A stretch of DNA of 64,000 nucleotides, from NCBI GenBank assembly GCA_052169395.1, contig JBQNCN010000003.1:186001-250000 (forward strand). The letters are read 5' to 3'. Below the pieces are notes generated by a model. The model made no database searches. It saw nothing but the letters and a program-made list of their open reading frames with translations, and was not told where the DNA came from. Shown piece after piece: positions 25,913 to 35,245 of the stretch. A program made the position numbers and the translations under genes. Every line of letters starts with the position of its first letter. Positions within the stretch are counted from its first letter, which is position 1. Source of the stretch: Fimenecus sp052169395 (GTDB lineage Bacteria; Bacillota; Clostridia; Oscillospirales; Acutalibacteraceae).

Positions 25913-27661
25913 TTATGATTTATTGCCGCTGATTTTCCAGCCTACCGATTTAATTCTTGCATTTATAAAGGTTTTATAAATACCTTCCTGCCCTATAAGT
26001 TCATCATGCGTACCCTTTTGTACAATTTTTCCGTTATCCACTACGCATATCACATCGGCGTGCCTTACCGTTTTAAGTCTATGTGCAATCATAAGCACGG
26101 TCTTTTCTTTTGTAAGTTCCTTTATCGCCAGCATAAGTTCCTTTTCGTTTTCAGGATCCACATTTGCCGTCGCTTCATCAAGAATTATAATAGGTGCGTT
26201 TTTCAAAATTGCACGTGCTATTGAAATCCGCTGCTTTTCACCGCCTGAAAGACTTGCGCCGCCTTCACCTATAACCGTGTTATAGCCGTCGGGAAGCTTT
26301 TCTATAAATTCATCACAGCACGCTTTTTTAGCCGCCGCCTTTATTTCCGCAAGCGGAGTTTCGGGCGCTCCAAAGGCTATATTTGCAGCTATGCTTTCGT
26401 GGAAAAGATAAACATCCTGAAAAACAAAACTGAAATTTTTCATAAGGCTGTCCATATCATAATCTTTTACATCTCTTCCGCCAAGCTTCACCGTTCCCTC
26501 ATCCACATCCCAAAATCTTGCAATAAGCTTACAGATTGTACTTTTTCCTCCGCCTGAAGCTCCCACAAAAGCAACCGTTGTTTTAGGCTCGATTTTAAGA
26601 CTTATATCATTTATCACCTTTCTTTTTTCATAAGCGAATCCGATATTTTCAAGAGATATTTCAGCACTCGGATTCTCAATTTTTTCTCCCGACAAATCCA
26701 TTGCAGGCACTTCTAAAATTTCATTGGCTTTATCAACGCAAAGATTTATACTCCTCATAAGTGCCGAATAGTTCCCTGCGCTTTCAAGTGCGGCGAATAC
26801 CATAAACGAAGCGATTACCATTACTATACATTCCGTAAGCTCCATTTGTCCTTTTATATGAAGAAAAATTGAAACGCCCGCCATAACTGCACCCATAGAC
26901 TTTATCCAAGCTGTCTGCAGCCACATAATCGGGATAAATTTCTTTTCCATTTCAATATTTGTCGCAGAGCTTTCATCAATCACTTTTTCAAGGCGTTTGT
27001 TGCTTTTCATTGTAAGATTATAGCTTTTAGCTTCTGAAATCCCTTCAATAAATTCAAGTACCTGTTCAATAAGTGCAGTATCAGCGGCAAGCTTTTTAGG
27101 CGCAACAATTTCACCTTTTTTCTGAAGATGATGATTTATAATGAAAAACCCCAAAAGACCTGTAAACGCCACCAATCCCGTTCTGTAATCAAAAAAGAAC
27201 AGCATCACGGTTATTATTGAAGCATCTAAAATTCCCTTGCTTGTAAGCATTACAACCCTTGTGGCAATATCGCCAAGCACCTCCATTGTATTTGTTGTAA
27301 TGCTTGTAATTGAACCGAGCGAATTATTGTTGAAATAACCCATAGGCAGATAGCGAAGATGTCCCGCAATTTCAAGGCGTTTGTTGGTGCTTGTGGTATA
27401 GCCCGCCTCTGTCTGCATAAAGGAGCTTTTTCCAAAGGCTATCATCTGAATTAAAAGTCCACAAATCAAAATCAAAAACGAATATAAAACAGTTTTTGAT
27501 GTAAAATCACCCTCAACCATCCCCTTTACAATAAGGTATATTGCGGGCAGGCGCAGAGCCTGTGAAAAAGCTTCAATAATTCCAAAAATTATCGAAATTA
27601 TAAATTTTCTCCTATTTTTTGTACCTGAAAATTTAAAAAATTTAGAGAGTATTTTAATCAT
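25913..27661 (-). CDS. ABC exporter half-transporter, subunit B (IrtB-like)
   Basis: The 582-residue protein has an N-terminal six-helix exporter domain (about residues 15-300) and a C-terminal ATPase: Walker A GASGGGKST, signature LSGGEKQRISIARAI, Walker B IIILDEATANVD and the H-loop histidine in IAHRLKTV. It overlaps the first subunit by one base (TAATG), so the two almost certainly form a heterodimer. Paired exporters of this type in Clostridia resemble IrtAB-like siderophore or peptide transporters. The substrate is unknown. Confidence 0.88.
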   Translation of the reverse strand: MIKILSKFFKFSGTKNRRKFIISIIFGIIEAFSQALRLPAIYLIVKGMVEGDFTSKTVLYSFLILICGLLIQMIAFGKSSFMQTEAGYTTSTNKRLEIAGHLRYLPMGYFNNNSLGSITSITTNTMEVLGDIATRVVMLTSKGILDASIITVMLFFFDYRTGLVAFTGLLGFFIINHHLQKKGEIVAPKKLAADTALIEQVLEFIEGISEAKSYNLTMKSNKRLEKVIDESSATNIEMEKKFIPIMWLQTAWIKSMGAVMAGVSIFLHIKGQMELTECIVMVIASFMVFAALESAGNYSALMRSINLCVDKANEILEVPAMDLSGEKIENPSAEISLENIGFAYEKRKVINDISLKIEPKTTVAFVGASGGGKSTICKLIARFWDVDEGTVKLGGRDVKDYDMDSLMKNFSFVFQDVYLFHESIAANIAFGAPETPLAEIKAAAKKACCDEFIEKLPDGYNTVIGEGGASLSGGEKQRISIARAILKNAPIIILDEATANVDPENEKELMLAIKELTKEKTVLMIAHRLKTVRHADVICVVDNGKIVQKGTHDELIGQEGIYKTFINARIKSVGWKISGNKS

Positions 27662-29436
27662 TATTCAGCCTCCTGTTCATTTTCTTCAGCGCTGTCTCTT
27701 GCACTTATGTGTGCCGTCCACATTTTTTTATAAAGCGAACTTCTTTCCAAAAGTTCATCGTGGGTGCCGTGCGAGTTCAGATTTCCGTTTTCTATTACAA
27801 AAATATCATCCGCATCTGTAATTGTTGAAAGACGATGCGCTATTACGATAAGAGTTTTTCCCTTTATTATTTTTGAAAGCGAATACTGAATAAGCGCCTC
27901 ATTTTCAGGATCGGTATAAGCGGTTGCCTCATCCATAATAAGAATCGGAGCATTTTTAAGCATAGCTCTTGCAATGGAAATCCGTTGTCTTTCACCCCCT
28001 GAAAGATGCCCGCCAGAATCTCCGACGATTGTGTTATATCCATTTTCAAGCTTTTCTATAAATTCATTACAGCCGCATTCTTTTGCGGTTTTTATAACAT
28101 CTTCATCTGAAGCCTTAGGATTTCCCATACGAATATTTTCCATAACGCTTTGATTAAACAGATAATTATCTTGCGAAACATAGGCAACAAGACGGCTATA
28201 ATCCTCAAATGAAATGTTTTTCACATTCGCTCCGCCTATTTTAACCGTACCGCTTCCAGCATCCCAAAGTGAAGCGATAAGTCTTGCTATTGTAGATTTA
28301 CCTGAGCCTGACGGTCCTACAAGTGCATTTACCGAGCCTGCATTCATTTTAAAACTTATTCCGTGAAGAATTTCTTTTTCTTTGGAATAACCGAAATGAA
28401 CATCTGAAAATTCAATGCCGTTGTCTGACGGCTTTTCCGTAGATTTTTCGGGGCGATTCATTTCGGGCATATCTAAAATACCCGTAACCTCACCGAATAT
28501 AATATTACATTTTGAAAGATCATCGTTATAAGACATAACGGTAATGAGCGGCGTAAGAAGCGACATTGCAAGAATAATAACCATAATAAAGGCATTTGCA
28601 GTAATATCACCTCTAAGATACATAATTCCGCCTATAGGAAGCACACCCAAAAGAGTTGCGGGAGTGATTGCAAGTGAAGGCACATAGAACGGCATAGAGC
28701 GCTTCATCCAGTCGATATAGCAATATGCGCCGTCATGCGCCGCAGCCTCAAACTTCTTATATGAGCTGTCGGTTTTTCCAAATGCCTTGATAACCTCAAT
28801 TCCGTTTATATATTCAACCGCCGTATCATTTAAAACCTTTGTCTTATCCATACAAAGCTGAAAATCCGCCTGTGCATTTTTCATCATAGCAGCCATTCCT
28901 ATAAAGCCTATCGGCACTGTGATAAGCGATGCCAAAGCAAGCTTCCAGCTTATAAACAAAAGCGCAATAAATATTATAAGAGGGGCTGCAATATTTGCCG
29001 TAAATTCAGGGATAATATGTGCAAGGGTTGTTTCCATTGAGTCTACTCTTTCACAAATTATGTTTTTAAGCGACCCCGACGGAATATTTATTACATCACC
29101 GAGAGGAACTCTTAAAAGCTTTTTGGCAATTTCTTTCCTTATATTTCCCAAAACCTCAAATGTGGCAGTATGAGAGCGTTTTGTTGAAAAAGAATGAAAG
29201 GTTGCACGCAAAATCCAGCTTATAAGTGTAAAGCCGAGGTAGAGTGCATAAAACTTAAAATCGTGATTGCCTGCAATAAGGGCATTTACCATTTTTCCTA
29301 TAAAAAAGTACGGTAAAAGGCTGAAAACAACACCGATAAAGGCGAGAAATACCGCAACGATATATTCCTTCTTTTTTTTACCTGCAAAACGAAAGATCTT
29401 TTGAAACATACCTTCTTTCTTTTCTTTTTTATCCAT
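27661..29436 (-). CDS. ABC exporter half-transporter, subunit A (IrtA-like)
   Basis: The 591-residue protein has six predicted transmembrane segments and a complete ATPase domain: GPSGSGKSTIARL, LSGGERQRISIARAM, ILIMDEATAYTD and IAHRLSTI. An AAGGAGA ribosome site precedes the ATG. It is the first gene of a two-gene operon with a 36-bp palindrome overlapping its promoter, so it is probably induced when a repressor is released. No regulator gene is adjacent. Confidence 0.88.
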   Translation of the reverse strand: MDKKEKKEGMFQKIFRFAGKKKKEYIVAVFLAFIGVVFSLLPYFFIGKMVNALIAGNHDFKFYALYLGFTLISWILRATFHSFSTKRSHTATFEVLGNIRKEIAKKLLRVPLGDVINIPSGSLKNIICERVDSMETTLAHIIPEFTANIAAPLIIFIALLFISWKLALASLITVPIGFIGMAAMMKNAQADFQLCMDKTKVLNDTAVEYINGIEVIKAFGKTDSSYKKFEAAAHDGAYCYIDWMKRSMPFYVPSLAITPATLLGVLPIGGIMYLRGDITANAFIMVIILAMSLLTPLITVMSYNDDLSKCNIIFGEVTGILDMPEMNRPEKSTEKPSDNGIEFSDVHFGYSKEKEILHGISFKMNAGSVNALVGPSGSGKSTIARLIASLWDAGSGTVKIGGANVKNISFEDYSRLVAYVSQDNYLFNQSVMENIRMGNPKASDEDVIKTAKECGCNEFIEKLENGYNTIVGDSGGHLSGGERQRISIARAMLKNAPILIMDEATAYTDPENEALIQYSLSKIIKGKTLIVIAHRLSTITDADDIFVIENGNLNSHGTHDELLERSSLYKKMWTAHISARDSAEENEQEAE

Positions 29437-29456
29437 TCATTTCTCCTTAATATATG

Positions 29457-29492
29457 AATAACATAAGTTAGATATATCTAACTTATGTTATT
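29457..29492 (-). promoter_or_regulatory. 36-bp perfect palindromic operator at the ABC exporter promoter
   Basis: The two 18-nt arms (AATAACATAAGTTAGATA and its exact complement) meet at the centre without a spacer. The palindrome begins within the -10 box of the exporter promoter and covers the likely transcription start. It has no T run and lies upstream of the genes, so it reads as a repressor operator rather than a terminator. The half-site core TAAGTTAG has some likeness to DtxR/IdeR-type metal boxes, but a TetR- or MarR-type site is equally possible. Confidence 0.75.
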
Positions 29493-29518
29493 GTATCACA
29501 TAAATATTAAATTGTTAA
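29490..29518 (-). promoter_or_regulatory. Promoter of the ABC exporter operon
   Basis: On the minus strand TTAACA (-35) and TACAAT (-10) are 17 bp apart. The -10 box shares three bases with the palindromic operator. Confidence 0.7.
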
Positions 29519-29533
29519 ACAAAAAATAAAAGC

Positions 29534-29860
29534 TTAAAATAATCCTTTGTTGTATCTTATTATAACCGCAATAATATATGCCGTTCCTAAAAGAGTTATA
29601 ATTATACCTATTATATAGCCTATATGCACCTTAAAAAGCAACCTTACAGTCGGCATAATCAAAAATCCCAAACCCAAAACGAGCTGTCCTACGCCTATCT
29701 TTTTAGCAAAAATCCGTTTGTCATTTTCTTTTATTCTTTTTATGTGATAAGAATGCAAAAGCGTTATTTGCCCCTTAACCCCTATAAGATATGCAAAAAC
29801 AAAGCTCATCACAGCAACAAAACATATTGTTATATTTCCTATAAGTTCTCCGTAGTTCAT
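29534..29860 (-). CDS. Small membrane protein (DUF3784-like)
   Basis: The 108-residue protein has three predicted transmembrane segments (about residues 5-27, 50-68 and 75-98), with a cytoplasmic loop carrying LHSYHIKRIKENDKR. The layout and the loop resemble DUF3784 membrane proteins of Firmicutes, whose function is unknown. It is monocistronic, upstream of the exporter operon and not obviously coupled to it. Confidence 0.65.
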   Translation of the reverse strand: MNYGELIGNITICFVAVMSFVFAYLIGVKGQITLLHSYHIKRIKENDKRIFAKKIGVGQLVLGLGFLIMPTVRLLFKVHIGYIIGIIITLLGTAYIIAVIIRYNKGLF

Positions 29861-29881
29861 ATATCTACCTCAAATAAAAAA

Positions 29882-29908
29882 ACGGTAAACAACAATACAG
29901 TTTACCGT
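29882..29908 (-). terminator. Terminator after the repeat-containing membrane protein
   Basis: The hairpin ACGGTAAAC/GTTTACCGT is followed on the minus strand by seven T residues. Confidence 0.85.
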
Positions 29909-29919
29909 CAAAATAAATT

Positions 29920-31095
29920 TTATTTAACAACAAAGATTATTCTTTCCGTTCCATTTGAATGTATTACAGTTTCTTTAAACTGTATCATTTTAACTTCAGC
30001 CGGAACCTCAAAATATTCCACAACAGTAAAACTTTCAGCAGCTATAACACTACGATGAGCAGAAGAGCTTTTCTCATCCTCATAACCTCTAACACGATCA
30101 CATAAAACATTATCAGCATAACAATAAATTGGAGCCAAACTTATTTTTTCATTTGTTTTATTTTCAAAAGTATATTCTATTCTTATTATTTTTTTCCCTT
30201 CTGCAAGCTGATATGAAGGATTATTTTTTGGAAGCGAATCAACATATTTAAACGATTTATATGCAATCTTTGTATTATTTGTTATCAAAGTTTGACCAAG
30301 TTTAACCGAATGTTTAGTATAAGTTTTTTCAGATGATGACTGTGATTCTGAAGATGATTTTTTTGTAGTCGACCCTTTTGTATATTCTGAAAACACAGAT
30401 GAGTATTCCCTTTCAAATATATTATTTATATATTCTTTATTTACTAATTGAAATGCTATAAATACAGCTGATATCTGCAATACTATAAAAATTGCACTAA
30501 TAATTATTGCCGGAAGTGCCAAACTATTATCTTCATTGGGTTTCTTTTTCGCATTAGCTTTTGCTACTATACCTAAAATCAATCCTATTAACGGTGAAAA
30601 AAATGTAAGTATAATCGCCGCAATACTAATTGACGACTTCTTTTTTGCATATGTCGGTGCATAACCCTGATTACCATAAGTTCCATTAGGCTGAGCATAT
30701 GGTGAATATGTTTGACCGTAAGGAACTCCTTGCGAATACTGATTTACAGGTTGAGCATACGGCGTATTCTGTGGTTGCTGATTTACAGGCTGTGAATAGG
30801 GCATATTCTGTGGTTGCTGATTTACAGGCTGTGAATAGGGCATATTCTGAGGCTGCTGATTTACAGGCTGTGAATAGGGCATATTCTGTGGTTGTTGATT
30901 TACAGGCTGTGAATAGGGCATATTCTGTGGCTGTTGATTTACAGGCTGTGAATAGGACGTATCTTGAGTTTGTTGTTTTGCAATAGGTGCTGCCTCATCA
31001 TTTTTTACAGGTGATGAATATGTACTTGCCTGTGCCGAATAAGGATTAACATTTTGTTGTTCCTTATTGTCAATCTCTTTTTTATTGTTTTCCAT
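29920..31095 (-). CDS. Membrane protein with N-terminal Pro/Gln tandem repeats and DUF4352-like domain
   Basis: The 391-residue protein has three parts. A cytoplasmic low-complexity region (about residues 1-145) contains tandem 13-residue repeats based on NQQPQNMPYSQPV. Two transmembrane segments follow (about 152-175 and 190-212), in the style of DUF4190 proteins. The extracytoplasmic part has a Ser/Lys-rich linker and a C-terminal beta domain (VKLGQTLITNNTKIAYKS to the end) that looks like the DUF4352 immunoglobulin-like fold. An AGGGAGG ribosome site precedes the ATG. It is probably an envelope or stress-sensing protein; the ligand is unknown. Confidence 0.7.
   Translation of the reverse strand: MENNKKEIDNKEQQNVNPYSAQASTYSSPVKNDEAAPIAKQQTQDTSYSQPVNQQPQNMPYSQPVNQQPQNMPYSQPVNQQPQNMPYSQPVNQQPQNMPYSQPVNQQPQNTPYAQPVNQYSQGVPYGQTYSPYAQPNGTYGNQGYAPTYAKKKSSISIAAIILTFFSPLIGLILGIVAKANAKKKPNEDNSLALPAIIISAIFIVLQISAVFIAFQLVNKEYINNIFEREYSSVFSEYTKGSTTKKSSSESQSSSEKTYTKHSVKLGQTLITNNTKIAYKSFKYVDSLPKNNPSYQLAEGKKIIRIEYTFENKTNEKISLAPIYCYADNVLCDRVRGYEDEKSSSAHRSVIAAESFTVVEYFEVPAEVKMIQFKETVIHSNGTERIIFVVK
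30741..30962 (-). repeat. 39-bp tandem coding repeat (about 5.7 copies)
   Basis: A 39-bp unit starting GATTTACAGGCTGTGAATAG on the plus strand repeats head-to-tail at 30741, 30780, 30819, 30858, 30897 and 30936. The inner copies are nearly identical and the outer ones have diverged. The unit length is 13 codons, so changes in copy number keep the frame open. Confidence 0.92.
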
Positions 31096-31261
31096 AATAT
31101 CCTCCCTAAAACTAAAATATTATTTGTATTTATATTATATAATTATTTATATAATCATTCAACAATTTTAATTAATAAATATCACGATTTAATACTAATT
31201 TATATTCCTATTTTAAAATCACATACAAAAAAATCTTGATATTTTATTTACAATGTAGAAT

Positions 31262-31279
31262 TTGTTATTTTTTTAACAT
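31262..31279 (+). promoter_or_regulatory. Rex-like redox operator, site 1
   Basis: TTGTTATTTTTTTAACAT matches the Rex consensus TTGTTAANNNNTTAACAA except at two positions. It lies 71 bp before adhE, a classical Rex target in Clostridia. Confidence 0.7.
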
Positions 31280-31318
31280 TTTCTATTGCATTCATATGCA
31301 AATCGTGATAACCTATCA

Positions 31319-31336
31319 ATGTTAAAAAAATAACAA
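31319..31336 (+). promoter_or_regulatory. Rex-like redox operator, site 2
   Basis: ATGTTAAAAAAATAACAA is the exact reverse complement of site 1, 39 bp downstream of it and 13 bp before the adhE start, next to the ribosome site. Binding here would block transcription. The pair could also fold into an 18-bp RNA stem that brings the ribosome site close to a helix. Confidence 0.7.
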
Positions 31337-31349
31337 TAGAGGTAAACAA

Positions 31350-34010
31350 ATGGCAGAGAAAAAAGCGACCGCCAAAACGGCAACAGCTCCCACAATTAAG
31401 GGCGTTGAAGAAGTTGACAAAATGATACCGCTTGCACTTAAAGCACTCGAAGATTTTGCAAGCTATGATCAAGAAAAAATCGACTACATAGTCGCAAAAA
31501 GTACTGTTGCCGCACTCGACCAGCACGGCAGCCTTGCGAAGCTTGCCGTTGATGAAACGGGCAGAGGTGTTTTTGAAGATAAAGCTACAAAAAATCTTTT
31601 TGCCTGTGAGTACATGGTCAACTATATGCGTCATCTTAAAACAGTAGGTGTAATTTCAGAAGACAGCGTTACAGGAATCATGGAAGTTGCAGAACCTGTC
31701 GGTATCGTTGCCGGTATAACACCTGTTACCAATCCTACTTCAACCGCAATCTTTAAAAGTCTTCTTGCACTTAAAACAAGAAATCCGATAATATTCGCTT
31801 TCCATCCGAATGCCCAAAAAAGTTCTGCGGAAGCTGCAAAAGTAGTTTATGAAGCCGCAGTTGCCGCAGGTGCACCTAAAAACTGCATTCAGTGGATTGA
31901 AACTCCCTCTCTCGAAGCAACAAATGCTTTAATGAATCATAAAGGTGTTTCCGTTATATTGGCTACAGGCGGTAATGCAATGGTTAAAGCCGCTTACAGT
32001 TGTGGAAAACCGGCTCTTGGTGTCGGTGCAGGAAATGCTCCTGCATACATTGAAAAAACAGCTGATATAAAACAGGCAGTAAACGATATTGCAATGTCAA
32101 AAGCTTTTGATAACGGTATGATTTGTGCAAGCGAACAAACTGTTATAGTTGATAAAGAAATTTATGATACCGTAAAAGCTGAATTCAAACATTACAATGC
32201 ATATTTCGTAAACAAAGAAGAAAAAGAAATGCTTGAAAAATTCATGTTCGGATTTACCGCATTTTCAGAAGGTTGTGAAAACGCAAAACTCAACGGTGCC
32301 GTTGCCGGTAAATCCGCATCATGGATAGCGGAGCAGGCAGGTTTCAAAGTCGATCCTAAAACTTCTATTCTTATTGCAGAATGTACAAATCCCGGTCCTG
32401 ATGAACCACTTACAAGAGAAAAACTTTCACCCGTTCTTGCTATGGAAAAAGCTGAAAATACTGAAGACGGTTTTGACAAAGCTGAAAATACACTTATGCT
32501 TAACGGTGTAGGTCATACAGCGGCAATTCATACAAAAAACGAAGAGCTTTCAAAAAAATTCGGCATTAGAATGAAAGCATGTCGTCTTATTTGGAATTCT
32601 CCCACAACATTTGGCGGCATAGGTAATATATATAACTCCTTTATCCCGTCCTTAACTCTCGGCTGCGGCTCATACGGACATAACTCAGTTTCAGACAATA
32701 TAAGCGCAATCAATCTGTTAAATATTAAAAAGATAGGTAAGAGGAGAAATACAATGCAATGGTTTAAAATTCCGAGCAAAATTTATATTGAAGAAAACTC
32801 CATAACCTATCTTAAGGATATGAGAGAACTTAACCGAGCCTTTATTGTAACTGACAGAACAATGGTTGATTTAGGCTATGTTTCAAAAATTACAGAACAG
32901 CTTGCAAAACGCAAAAACGAAGTTCAAATACAACTCTTCTGCGATGTTGAACCCGATCCAGATTTGAGTACTGTAAGACGCGGCTGTGAACTTATGAGAA
33001 CCTTTAAACCGGACACAATAATTGCCCTCGGAGGCGGATCTTCTATGGATGCTGCAAAAGGGATGTGGCTTTTCTATGAAAATCCTGATGTTAATTTCGG
33101 AGATTTAAAACAGAAATTTATGGATATCAGAAAACGAAGTTTCAGATATCCTGAACTTGGCAAAAAATCACATCTTGTATGTATTCCAACGACATCCGGT
33201 ACCGGTTCGGAAGTCTCTCCATTTGCGGTTATTTCGGATAAAGCAAACAATAAAAAATATCCTCTTGCCGACTATTCTCTTACACCTACAGTTGCAATCA
33301 TTGACCCATCACTTGTAATGAAACTTCCTTCAAAAGTTGCAGCAGATTCTGGTATGGATGTTTTAACCCACGCAGTAGAAGCTTATGTTTCCGTTATGGC
33401 TACAGATTATACCGATGCACTTGCATTAAAAGCTGTACAAATGGTATTTAAATATTTGCCTCGCTCAGTAAAAAGCGGAGGAAACGATCCCGAAGCAAGA
33501 GAAAAAATGCACAATGCTTCAACAATGGCAGGTATGGCATTTGCAAATGCTTATCTCGGTATGTGCCATTCAATGGCCCACAAAGTAGGTGCGGAATTCC
33601 ATACAGTACACGGAAGAACCTGTGCTACACTTTTACCATATGTTGTCCGCTACAACGGCACAAAACCTGAAAAACCCGGTGTATGGCCTAAATATCAACA
33701 CTATAACGCAGATGAACGCTATTGTGAACTCGCATCCGCAATAGGTCTTACATACAAAAATGTACAGGATGGCGTCCAAAAATTTGCAAAGGCGATTTAC
33801 GATTTAGGCGTTGAATTAGGTATGGGTATGGACTTCAAATCTCAAGGTGTTGATGAAAATAAATGGAACGCTGCAATTGAAGAAATGGCTTATCTTGCTT
33901 ATGAAGACCAGTGCTCACCTGCAAACCCGAGAGTTCCTATGGTTGCTGATATGATAGAAATTATGAAAGCTGCCTATAACGGAGAAATAATTACTTATCC
34001 ACAGCATTGA
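31350..34010 (+). CDS. adhE: Bifunctional acetaldehyde-CoA/alcohol dehydrogenase
   Basis: The 886-residue fusion has an N-terminal CoA-acylating aldehyde dehydrogenase (catalytic C259 in NGMICASEQT; NAD site GGNAMVKAAYSCGKPALG) and a C-terminal iron alcohol dehydrogenase from about residue 460 (GGGSSMDAAKGMW; metal ligands in DVLTHAVEAY, GMCHSMAHK and HTVHGRTCA). It reduces acetyl-CoA to ethanol with two NADH, and usually forms spirosomes. A short Ala/Lys/Thr-rich leader (residues 1-16) precedes the fold. The gene is monocistronic with Rex-like sites upstream and a strong terminator, as expected for fermentative redox balancing. Confidence 0.96.
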   Translation: MAEKKATAKTATAPTIKGVEEVDKMIPLALKALEDFASYDQEKIDYIVAKSTVAALDQHGSLAKLAVDETGRGVFEDKATKNLFACEYMVNYMRHLKTVGVISEDSVTGIMEVAEPVGIVAGITPVTNPTSTAIFKSLLALKTRNPIIFAFHPNAQKSSAEAAKVVYEAAVAAGAPKNCIQWIETPSLEATNALMNHKGVSVILATGGNAMVKAAYSCGKPALGVGAGNAPAYIEKTADIKQAVNDIAMSKAFDNGMICASEQTVIVDKEIYDTVKAEFKHYNAYFVNKEEKEMLEKFMFGFTAFSEGCENAKLNGAVAGKSASWIAEQAGFKVDPKTSILIAECTNPGPDEPLTREKLSPVLAMEKAENTEDGFDKAENTLMLNGVGHTAAIHTKNEELSKKFGIRMKACRLIWNSPTTFGGIGNIYNSFIPSLTLGCGSYGHNSVSDNISAINLLNIKKIGKRRNTMQWFKIPSKIYIEENSITYLKDMRELNRAFIVTDRTMVDLGYVSKITEQLAKRKNEVQIQLFCDVEPDPDLSTVRRGCELMRTFKPDTIIALGGGSSMDAAKGMWLFYENPDVNFGDLKQKFMDIRKRSFRYPELGKKSHLVCIPTTSGTGSEVSPFAVISDKANNKKYPLADYSLTPTVAIIDPSLVMKLPSKVAADSGMDVLTHAVEAYVSVMATDYTDALALKAVQMVFKYLPRSVKSGGNDPEAREKMHNASTMAGMAFANAYLGMCHSMAHKVGAEFHTVHGRTCATLLPYVVRYNGTKPEKPGVWPKYQHYNADERYCELASAIGLTYKNVQDGVQKFAKAIYDLGVELGMGMDFKSQGVDENKWNAAIEEMAYLAYEDQCSPANPRVPMVADMIEIMKAAYNGEIITYPQH

Positions 34011-34034
34011 ATTAAATAATAATATTACCTCTAA

Positions 34035-34078
34035 AAATAAAATCACCTTAAAGCATTTGCTTTAAGGTGATTTTATTT
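34035..34078 (+). terminator. adhE terminator
   Basis: The 20-bp stem AAATAAAATCACCTTAAAGC and its complement, with an ATTT loop, ends in T-rich sequence. The next 144 bp are AT-rich with no gene. Confidence 0.9.
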
Positions 34079-34222
34079 AACTTCAACATTTAAGTTTTTG
34101 TTCAATTTAAAAATATAATACAAACATGTTTATTGTAATATATATAATTAACTAATTAACTTAACAATTTCATTTTTTAAAAATTAAAAATCGGAGCAAA
34201 GACTCAAGTCGAAAAATATTTT

Positions 34223-35245
34223 CTATTTCTTATAAACAATATCATAAGCCTTATCGGGATAATCAGACATAATGCAATCTGCACCTATTGAACTTAAATA
34301 TTCCAACTGTCTTTTATCATTTACTGTCCAATATTGAACTGCAATATTGTTTTTATGTGCATAATTTATAAGCTTTATCGTACCAAGATTTACTGCAAAA
34401 CGATAAGGAAGATTATACGGTATTTGAAGAGCAACATAGTTTGCTTTAAAATCCTTCTTATTCTGCATTGCGGCGGCATAAAATTCAGGGACCTCGTCAA
34501 GTCCTGCAGAACGCATCATACCCGGACAATTTTCATCAACATAATGTGAAACCTCTTTTTTAAATGTTCCGAATATAACATCATTTAAAAGTTTACGTTC
34601 TTTAAGCGTTTTATATAAAATATCACATGCTTTAAAACCCAACTCTCCACCATTTTTTATTTCTATAATATATTTAAAATTACCATTTGCCTGAAGATAA
34701 TCTAAAATGGCATCAAGACTTAAAATTTTTATATCATCAGGAAGTTTGTTGCCGGTTAAATCTTTATACGGCATATTGCCTTTTTCATCTTTGAATTTTG
34801 CACCTATATTAAGCATTCTCAGCTGGTCATATGTATAATTTTCCGGGCGGGCTTTTTTAGTTCCAAACACCTTTTCTGAATCAGTCGTTCTATCAAGAGT
34901 ATCATCATGCAAAAGCACCAGCTTTTCATCCTTTGTAATATGAAGATCAAATTCAAATACATCGATTCTGAAGCTTTTATTTTCAAGACAATTTTTAAAT
35001 GCCAACATGGATTCCTCCGGTGCTATTCCACCGCCTGAACGATGTGCTGAAACCATAGTTTTAGCACCGTTCTTAAAATCTATAATAGCTTCATTTGTTG
35101 TTTCATATTTGACATAATTTTTTGGATTAGATCTATAATTTAATAGTATTATCTCATAACAAAGAAAAATCGCAATAATTGAACAAAAAATTTTTAATCC
35201 TATTCTTTTGCGATTCTTACCCTGTTTCTTCACATATTTTGACAT
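34223..35245 (-). CDS. Membrane-anchored glycerophosphodiester phosphodiesterase
   Basis: The 340-residue protein has one N-terminal transmembrane anchor (about residues 15-33) and an extracytoplasmic GDPD TIM barrel: SAHRSGGGIAPEES, FEFDLHITKDEKLVLLHDDT, YIIEIKNGG and the C-terminal QYWTVNDKRQLEYL. Catalytic His, Glu and Asp residues are present. It should split glycerophosphodiesters (lipid head groups or teichoic-acid units) to sn-glycerol-3-phosphate and an alcohol. The ATG has an AAGGAGG site. No terminator is obvious after it. Confidence 0.9.
   Translation of the reverse strand: MSKYVKKQGKNRKRIGLKIFCSIIAIFLCYEIILLNYRSNPKNYVKYETTNEAIIDFKNGAKTMVSAHRSGGGIAPEESMLAFKNCLENKSFRIDVFEFDLHITKDEKLVLLHDDTLDRTTDSEKVFGTKKARPENYTYDQLRMLNIGAKFKDEKGNMPYKDLTGNKLPDDIKILSLDAILDYLQANGNFKYIIEIKNGGELGFKACDILYKTLKERKLLNDVIFGTFKKEVSHYVDENCPGMMRSAGLDEVPEFYAAAMQNKKDFKANYVALQIPYNLPYRFAVNLGTIKLINYAHKNNIAVQYWTVNDKRQLEYLSSIGADCIMSDYPDKAYDIVYKK

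Noticed and set aside
29457..29492. The 36-bp palindrome as a terminator or insertion-sequence end
   Set aside because: It has no T run, lies upstream of genes within a promoter, and no matching second end or transposase is visible.
30699..30986. Plus-strand repetitive frame, and the idea of a CRISPR array
   Set aside because: The 39-bp units have no spacers between them and encode a 13-residue repeat in frame on the minus strand; the plus-strand frame is its shadow.
31248..31634. Cys-rich minus-strand frame over the adhE start
   Set aside because: It is a shadow of the well-supported adhE frame and lacks a ribosome site.
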